From the NCBI RefSeq assembly GCF_004379255.2, contig NW_024599483.1:1-64000 (forward strand): DNA of 64,000 nt, read 5' to 3'. Source of the DNA: Salvia splendens. Taxonomy: Eukaryota > Streptophyta > Magnoliopsida > Lamiales > Lamiaceae. The position numbers and the translations under genes were made by a program. Shown in pieces: positions 56,704 through 64,000 of this stretch (position 1 is the stretch's first letter; every line of letters starts with the position of its first letter). The notes beneath the pieces are model-generated. The model was not told the origin of the DNA. It saw only the letters and a list, made by a program, of their open reading frames with translations, and made no database searches.

Positions 56704-57789
56704 TATACCTTGAACGGATTTTGAGCAAATTGTGAGCGAATGAACGGTAGTTTCCCCTGCGTCGAGTTGGGTTCTCGGTCTCTGTCGGAAAAGATCGAAT
56801 GAGTTTGACGAGTTGGTTTAGAAAGCCAAAAACGTGTAATAGTGATGGAGTTTAAACAATACCTTGAGTAGGAATTTGAAGACTTTCCTCTGTTTGCTGC
56901 AGGGATGTTGATGCAGCAATTATTATAGAGGAGCATAAATTTAGAGGAAGAAGATTTGGTTGAGAAGTTGGAGAGATTTGTGGGATAGGTGGGAGCGGTT
57001 TCAACGTGGGATTAGGGAATATAATTTCAAATTCTTCCTTTTTTTGGTTAAACGTGATTTAGCTGAAATTATATTGGTTTTTGGTATTTTATTTGCAGAT
57101 TACGGAAGAGGAATATCTTTTCACGGAGGAGGAAAATCTGTGCAGATTCTTACGGACTGGACTTTCATTTTATTTATTTAATTTATTTAAATAAATCTGT
57201 ACACAATTTATTTATCACGGACTGGACTTTCATATTATTTATTTAATTTATCGGATCCAACATGGAATTGAGTCCAATAAATATTCCTCACGGAAAGGAA
57301 ATTATTTAAATTCGCATTGAAATTTATTTCATAATTTCTAGCTCTCATAACAAATAATCAATTCTTCGAAAACCTTTAATTTATCCCCGTATCCAGTTAT
57401 TCGAGCAGCCACGTCACATATTCAACAATTTTACTCGATAATTAATTCGCAGACCTCGCAATATCAAAAGCATTAAATACATGTACTTTAGGGTTCGAAA
57501 AGTGGGGCGTTACCACTGAAGCCGCTATCGGGGTACAGAAAGCGTTGATCAAATTGACTATAAATGAGACTATTTTACGGATGGAGTTTATCACAATTAA
57601 AACAAATAATTTTAGCCCTTAATGGGCTTAGCGATAGATTTAGGTACACAGACCATGGACACGCGTGATCCCTTGTAGGGCATTGCTCAAATAATTTATC
57701 CCATAAAAAGGCAAAGAGAAATTTCTAGTCCTATTAGCTTGTAACTTGAGTATACCTAATTAACCAGAATCTGATGGAGCTGACCCGGC

Positions 57790-58338
57790 TAACAATCATA
57801 TTTATTCAACGACAATATAAGTGAGTACAATTACTACTAGTTGGACCCCACCGTGGTTCAGCCACAAAGTAGTCCAAGTACAGCCGTACGGCAGCTAAGT
57901 CATGCTCTTGGAAGACCTGCACCCAATGACTGATTGGCTTAGGGACCTGCTGTTGTAAGTTTGTAATTGTTGCTGCCTTTGTTGTCGCTCCATGCGCATA
58001 CCGCACTCCAACATGGCTCGCTCTAAGGCACCCACAATCTCGTCGTCATCATAAGGATCCATTCGAGTGGAGAGTGAAAAAGAGAGAGATGTGTAAAAAT
58101 TGGAGTATAGGTATGAATGAAATGAGATGACAAGTGGTATTTATAGTGTGAATTTAAGAAATAATTAAAAAAAAAAAAACTGCGATCGTCACTTTATCGG
58201 CTGTAAGGCCTGCAATAGGCGCCGGTAGCGTTCGGCGCAGAGTATAGAGCGGCAGTTTGGGGGGCACTGTTGATCGCAGATATCATGCAAAACCGTCGAT
58301 CGATCGACAATTTGTATCGTCCCCTATTGTGAATGGCC
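57790..58338 (-). mobile_element. PIF/Harbinger fragment with transposase N-terminus
   Basis: The terminus on the right (inverse GGCCATTCACAATAGGGGAC) is followed by TAA (58339-58341). A minus-strand ORF (58062-57895) starts MDPYDDDEIVGALERAMLEC, similar in position and style to the MDPFEQ start at 8518, but stops after 55 codons. The rest of the transposase and the other terminus are missing. Confidence 0.6.
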
Positions 58339-58669
58339 TAAACACTTCCGTTGCCTTTTCGAAACAGTACTGAACACATAAAGAGGCGCACATGTTGATA
58401 AAGCAAAATGCAACTAATAAATTAGTACTACTACTACTACATATAGCTAGTTAAAAAGAAGCAAGAATTTAGGGGTAATTAAAACCTTGTAAGGAAATAA
58501 AAGGAATTAGTTGGCGAAGAACAGAGATAATACATAGCAGCAGCAGTTTTTGCATACACATCAAATAAAAGCAGGTCTTTGATCTCAAGAGTCAATACCC
58601 GAACCCAAACCCCTTGCTCTGCAAGGATCACGCGAGGTGCGTTCTTGACTTCTCCCCTTCGCTCCAATG

Positions 58670-61527
58670 TTACACCACAGTGTCGCAGAGGACAGCGCCC
58701 TTAATCCTCTCAACGGTGCATTTGATGAGGCTATTAACGGTTGTTACCGATGCCAACGAAAGCTTCGCCGTCGGAACCGAGTCCACTAGTATCTGGAAGG
58801 CCACCGTTAGCAGCGACCCGCCTGATCCCACCACCTCAGGAACTCCCCCGGCTTCGTTGCTGGGCCCGTCGGGGAGTATGGCGAAACCCGAGGGGAGGAG
58901 GGCCAAGTAGTCCGGGTCGCCGCCACTTAGGACCACGTTCATAGCGCGGATATCTACCGGAGCGTACATCACGTACGATCCCGTTGCGTCCGTGCTGCTC
59001 TCCTGAAGTATGAGCATGTTGCTTTGGCTCGAATTCGCGCTCTGAAAATATGAACACCTTCATGTTTTAGTTCCCCACTATAAACAGAGCGATTTAGAAG
59101 TATGGATTGTTATTTGTTAATCTTACGTTGACGCGCAGAAGTGAGACCGAATTTCCTGGATCACGTCCATTTGCAATGTGTGCCATTTCTTGAACGAGGC
59201 CGCCGTTTGAGAGAATGTCCCACTTTGATCCAAGTAGGTTGATTAGAATCACTTGCAGATTGTAATGAATGAGAACAGAATTGCATAAGCAGATGAAATA
59301 CCTGGCTTCTGGAATTCTCGTCGCGCAGGAAATCGAAAACTCTTTTGGGGGAGACGGGGAGCCAGAAGGAAGTAGCAGCGCTGAGCACAAAGCCAGGCGG
59401 CCTGCCTGGATCGTCCATGCTCTTTCTGGTCATCACCCTAACATCATCCGCGCCACTCCCTGAGAGTGTCGTCCATGTGTGAGCGGTCGAAGCTCCCACG
59501 CCGCTGCAGAAACTCATCACCATCCTCTCCGCTAGCTTCAGCATGCTCTTTCTACCTTCTGGAGATGAAATCACTGCAACACATGCATAATTAGGATTAC
59601 TTCAATGAATAATTGTTGAAAGTAAGTTAAAAAAAAGGTGGAATTGTACCTCCAACATCGCCTGCGGAGATGTTATTCGCCATCACGCTGGCTAGGCGCT
59701 CGCATTGTCTGTCAAGAGTTGCAACCCAGCGCTTAGCCCCAAATGCTAGTCCCGAATTAACCAATGGCTTGTAAATGCTGTGGACTGCTCTGTCGTCTAT
59801 CTCTACATGTTCAACCCATGTCACCTACCAAATTAAACATATATGTACATTAAACCATGTGATTCTGCTGATTAGATCATATGCCTACCTACATTGATCA
59901 ATTAGTCATACCTTAGAGTAACCATTAGGCAATTCCTGAATCAAACAACCAGACGGCCGTCGCCTGCATCTTGAAATGGAAGCAGGCCTCAAGTTGTCTA
60001 AAGAAACATCAACCACGGCCCATGTCCCGTCGTGGTGTTGCTTGCAGTATCTCACGAAGTAATTCTCCCGCGTTGGGACCAAAGGAGAGGGCACTTGGAA
60101 TTCAGCAGTCATCTAATTAAAGAACCAACCACATCACTCAGCCAAATCTATATAAACATATAACTAATGAACAAAGTAATCATGGTAGCAGACATACCAC
60201 TTGTAAAGCTCCGTTGTGGTTGCCTGCAACACCAGTAGACAACACCTCCACAGTCACTGCTCTCGAAACAATGCTGGCAAACACACTCGACCATTGGTTC
60301 TGAAATCACAATTCAAACCAAGCATCAGAGACTAGGCATTTAATTTATCTATGTACTAATTGAAAAATGAAACGGTGGCTCATCCTACCACATCCATCAA
60401 GATCTCGACCAGGTTTATATGGTTCATGATGACTACAGCCGACTCCCTTGATGCCTCGGATATCAATCCTAAAGGCTTGGGACCAATTCCGCGGGGGAAG
60501 GTTGTTCCATATTCCTCCTCACTCAACATCTCTGCACCATTGCTGATGCTTGGAATCCACAAGGGTTCTCCAGCTTGAGCCATTCTGATGAGTTCCTCCA
60601 TTGCTGCAACGGCCAGCTCGATTATCACTGGCTTATCAGCCTCAGTAGGCCCTGATACTGACCTGAGAAAATCTGCAGCTCCAAAAACTTCCCTACCTAT
60701 ACCCACCTGACCCCCGAAACTCCCCACTCCAAGATCAAGCGACCGCGATGCTCCTTCTCCCGGGGATAAATGAGGATATGACAGCATTGGTTTCCCAGCA
60801 TATTTCGAAGCAATACCAGATATCCTATCAATCTGCATATTAACAAACATCATATACATAGACCTAATTATTTAGATAGTGAACCAAAAAAATGAATCAT
60901 ATACTATATATTACTCGCCTCTTCCCTTAAGCGGGCATTTTCGATTCTGAGATGCTGCTCATCGAACGACATCTCGCCAATCGCAGCTGGGCCTCCACAG
61001 CTAGGACAAGTAGCATTGGTGAGAGCCTCTTTGTACCGTATGTTATCTTCTCGAAGCTTGTCGTTTTCGTTTCTTAGTTGAGTGTTCTCGTGACGCTCAT
61101 GTTGGGCCTTCATTTGGGTACGTTTATTCTGAAACCAAAACTTAACTTGCAAAGGCTCCAATCCAAGTCGTCGGCCGAGCTCTTTCCTCTGTTTGTCGTC
61201 TGGGTGGGGGCATTCATTGAAGAACCTGTCAAAAATACTCATTTAAGCATAGAAAAGGGAGATAACAAGAGATGGAAAGTAGTAGTAGTAGTAGTAGTGA
61301 GCTTACGATTCCATTTCCTGGATCTGATGCTGTGTGTGGCGATGATATCTCTTCTTCTTTGGGCGTTGATTGGGATCTTGATCATCGCCAGATGGTGCCT
61401 CCATAATATCAGTCCCGGACTTGCTCTCGTATTCGTCGTCTCTAATCAAGTCCATCTCATTTTCCAGTGTTTTATGCGCCATATCCAGCAGGTGATGGTG
61501 GCTATCGAACATGTTTGGCTGAAACAT
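58670..61527 (-). CDS. HD-Zip class IV transcription factor (PDF2/ATML1/HDG2 clade)
   Basis: Nine coding exons (61527-61307, 61225-60919, 60832-60389, 60299-60198, 60112-59912, 59824-59650, 59573-59302, 59222-59127, 59041-58670) give 729 residues without a frame break. The start is [16 protein letters not shown]. The homeodomain covers about 57-116 ([14 protein letters not shown] to [15 protein letters not shown]), followed by the zipper-loop-zipper with the CPSCGG loop. A START domain (from about 235: [16 protein letters not shown]) and START-associated domain follow, then the C-terminal [20 protein letters not shown] block. Proteins of this clade bind L1 boxes and specify epidermis. Intron 2 uses a GC donor (GAG|GCGAGT at 60918). 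A leader intron separates a 5' exon (about 63148-63300) from 61581. A near L1-box (TAAATGCT) lies at about 63478-63485 upstream. Confidence 0.94.
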
Positions 61528-61581
61528 CTTACAACCTGCTGCTTTTCTGCTATTAAAGTCGCCGTTGTTTCGAATCAAGAT

Positions 61582-63147
61582 CTGCCAAACAAATAATGAT
61601 GTTAGGATTTATGAATTGGAGCTAGGAATTGAAAAGTTGCAATACCAAATGGAATGAATTTTGCTTTAAAACTGCGTGTTGTAGTTGTACAGTTTCCCGT
61701 TGTTTACACGCTTATGTATACACGCAATTCTTTCGAAGAAGGGAGGCATTAATTTGGAGGCAAATTAATACGCGAGACTGAAAAATGTAACTAAGCAAAT
61801 GGAATTGAATCTCATTTACTAGCGAGAAAACGGGGGTCAGCTGCATTCATTTAAGCGTGTAGAATATTCGATTAAAAATAGAAACATAAAACCAATTTAG
61901 AATAGGATGTGATTATAGTGTTAATGATGCCGTCAGGTCTTCAGATCTATCTTTACTCTCCCCGGTGAAGAAGATAGAATGGCAAAGACCGGTCTACATA
62001 TATTACGATGCAATTAAACTTAGCTCAAGTCCTAATCAGATCTACATTAAGAAATAAAGATTGTACAACGAAATCACCGGTAAGAGTGTATTGCGTCACA
62101 AAATATTTCTAAATAAGATGGTAAAAAAAGAAAAGATTCTTGTAATCCTGAACCAATTTGAAAGAAAACTCTTAAAACTCACCCACTATTGTTTTGGTCC
62201 GAGCATTTGAAGGACCATATAAACCCTAGAAACTTTTCTCTCTAATTCCGGCGAAATGGGGGTTTATATATAAAGTTTTATTGGGTTTCTAAAAGTTAGT
62301 AGATTCTATGGCAGAGGGATGGACTTTTGTTTTGTTGTTTCTTTTAAGGTTTTGTGGACTTTTTGTTTCTTGGTTTTTGGATTAAAAACAAGACTTTTCA
62401 TCTCCACTGTCGTGACGTGCCAAAGGACTAAAACGAGTAAAAGAAAGAGTGATGCTAAATGACCATAATGTGGCCGGCCATAAAGAGTTAATTTAGCCCA
62501 TTTACACGTATAAAAAAAATTAGAATTACCGATATAAACTTATATGTGTGTGAATGGACTTGTGAGTTGATACTTATCCTTGAATTCCATTACGTAAAAC
62601 ACATTAATATCACGAATTACTGTATACGTTGAGCAATAATCAAGAAATGACAGTAGTAATAAGTTGAGCAAAAACTACGAAAGAGCAACACTAACATGTT
62701 GAGCAACATATAATGAAGATGATATAAAAGTAAAATCAAGTAGTATTAAACCAAAAATTTGAAAAAAAATCAATTTTTTTTTATATTTAATTAATTTATG
62801 GCTGGCCATAATGTGGCCGCATAGCATTATTCTAAAAGAAATTGCAGAGAAGGGGTTTACATTGTGAACTGGTCTCTTGACGTTCTAGCTGTATCTTAGT
62901 TTCTTAAAACGGCTTTTCATATAACGCCCATGAGATCTTCGGCGGTGTCCAAATTCAAATCTTTTCACTCTGTCCAAGAAATAAAATTAAAATAAAAACA
63001 TAATTAGGAATACAAGAATGTGAGAAGAAAAGCGAGAATTACGGTGTTTTTTCCTTTCTTTTGAAAGAGAGAGAATTGAGGTTTTAGAGAGCGCACAAGC
63101 ATAGAACTTGCTATAAGAATATATGCAAAATATGAGAGTAGACTTAC
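61582..63147 (-). other. Leader intron of the HD-Zip IV gene
   Basis: The acceptor TTTGGCAG ends at about 61582 and the donor AAAA|GTAAGTC lies at about 63147. About 1.56 kb is AT-rich without ORFs. A 5'-leader intron is usual for this clade. The part around 62450-62830 (TGGCCGGCCATAA, later ATGGCTGGCCATAATGTGGC) may be a small decayed MITE. Confidence 0.55.
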
Positions 63148-63300
63148 TTTTGTTGAAACTTTGTAGAACAAAGGAGAAGAAAACCCTAATCCTGAATTAG
63201 GGTTTGGCGAAATATTGAAGGTAGAGATCTACTGATTTGGGAGATTAAAGGGATTGGAGAAAAGCAGTTTTGGGCAGGCAGTGAAGTGTTTTCTAGTTTG

Positions 63301-64000
63301 ATTGCAGATGGAGGCTTTCTTGTGAAGGGAATTTAAGAAGAATTGTTGATGAAAGGGAGAGAAAGGAAAAGGAGATAGAAAAAGGCATGAAGGCGATGAT
63401 GAAGAAGAAGGAGAGATGATGGAGAAGAAGATGAGGCAGGAATGGAGTAATTGCAGAGCGTATAGAGAGGGTGCGATAGCATTTATGGCGGGGGCGGGCG
63501 GGGGTGGTTTTATGGCAAGGCCCTTTGGGTTGGTATATGATGTTTAAATTTCCTCTGCCGCAATGGTGAAATCCACTTAATTACCTTTTTTTTTATTTTC
63601 CTTTTATTTCTCACGCCTCTTACTCTCCATACAACTCAATTCTTACGCCTCTCACTCTCCATACAACTCAATTCTTAAAGTGTCCACAATGGGGGAGCCG
63701 CGGCCCGTGGCTCGGGTGCGCGGCCCCCACTGCAGAGAGCACTGGCGGATTCAGGATTTAATAATCGTGGGTAGAATTAAATAAGATAATAAATATAATA
63801 TTAGATATATTTATGTAAAAATACATAAAATATAAATATCACAATCTTTTGTTATGCGGTATAGTTTACTTTTACGAATATCAATATTTTGAAATCGATT
63901 CAAATTTTTTCATTGGGAATAGTTGCAAACGCCCTCCTTCTCATTCTATTCCATTAAAATGGCATTCAACCAATCATCTTTTATCTTATTTTGTAGCTCT
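63301..64000. other. HD-Zip IV upstream region and transposon fragments
   Basis: The first 230 bases are A/G-rich promoter-type sequence. At about 63676-63740 GTCCACAATGGGGGAGCCGC followed by GCGGCCCGTGGCTCG looks like one terminus of a Tourist/Harbinger-type MITE with no partner. From 63745 a stretch (GGCGGATTCAGGATTTAATA) resembles a common plant repeat. No gene is seen. Confidence 0.4.

Larger units (their letters stand above)
45802..57514. mobile_element. Composite insertion: two LTR-like arms in inverted orientation
   Basis: The left end starts TGTAACGCCCCACTTTTCG. The right end is the inverse (last base changed). ACTGA lies on both sides (45797-45801 and 57515-57519), a 5-bp target duplication as made by retroviral-type integrases. 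The left arm (to about 48205) and the right arm (49284-57514, less a nested 5.5-kb element) are highly similar in reverse. TGTAACGCCCC is a common start of plant Ty3/gypsy LTRs and CTGTCGTGACA, found at the inner end of the right arm, a common LTR end. The whole therefore looks like two head-out LTRs integrated as one unit. A foldback-type DNA element is the alternative. Confidence 0.7.
49284..57514 (-). repeat. Right LTR-like arm, full-length, split by a nested element
   Basis: Read on the minus strand it starts GTAACGCCCCACTTTTCG at 57513 and ends GGGCTGTCGTGACA at 49284. Without the nested retrotransposon (51182-56703 plus one 5-bp target copy) it is about 2.7 kb, long for a plant LTR. Confidence 0.7.

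Overview
The window is nuclear DNA of a flowering plant: spliced genes with GT-AG introns, AT-rich introns and spacers, a nuclear tRNA-Trp gene, plant-only families (HD-Zip IV, TOM1/TOM3, plastid-targeted tryptophan synthase beta) and dense plant transposons. Gene similarity fits an asterid eudicot, perhaps Lamiales; that is an inference from remembered homologues.

Layout. 1-3330 holds PIF/Harbinger and Stowaway pieces and a Pack-MULE carrying a WD40 fragment. A small heat-shock protein gene (3553-3990, +) has a Tourist-like MITE just upstream. 4286-8971 is transposon-rich and includes a PIF/Harbinger element with a broken transposase. A Derlin gene (9494-11892, +) converges on a TOM1/TOM3-like gene (17831-12731, -) that carries five one-base indels. 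18121-21553 holds MULE-type elements. Then come a tRNA-Trp gene (22401-22472, +), a small plant protein of unknown function (23014-22715, -) and an N6-methyl-AMP deaminase gene (26184-23603, -). 28070-32647 is a PIF/Harbinger element with a 3.3-kb element inserted in it at a TA repeat. VPS28 (35435-36064, +) is followed by a Harbinger-type element carrying eight 73-bp repeats, each built like a plant snRNA promoter. A divergent tryptophan synthase beta gene (41343-39599, -) follows, then more MITEs and a Harbinger accessory-protein element. 45802-57514 is a large insertion made of two long LTR-like arms in inverted orientation, flanked by a 5-bp target duplication. A second, 5.5-kb LTR retrotransposon is nested in one arm and carries antisense genes. 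The right end is an HD-Zip IV gene (61527-58670, -; leader exon to about 63300).

The host genes are unrelated housekeeping or developmental functions: ER quality control, ESCRT-I, purine salvage, indole/tryptophan metabolism, epidermal transcription and proteostasis. They form no pathway or cluster. The most unusual items are the snRNA-promoter-like array, the inverted-LTR insertion, the tryptophan synthase paralogue whose catalytic glutamate is replaced by alanine, the Pack-MULE, and the repeatedly frameshifted TOM1-like gene. All coordinates and splice sites were read by eye without alignment tools.
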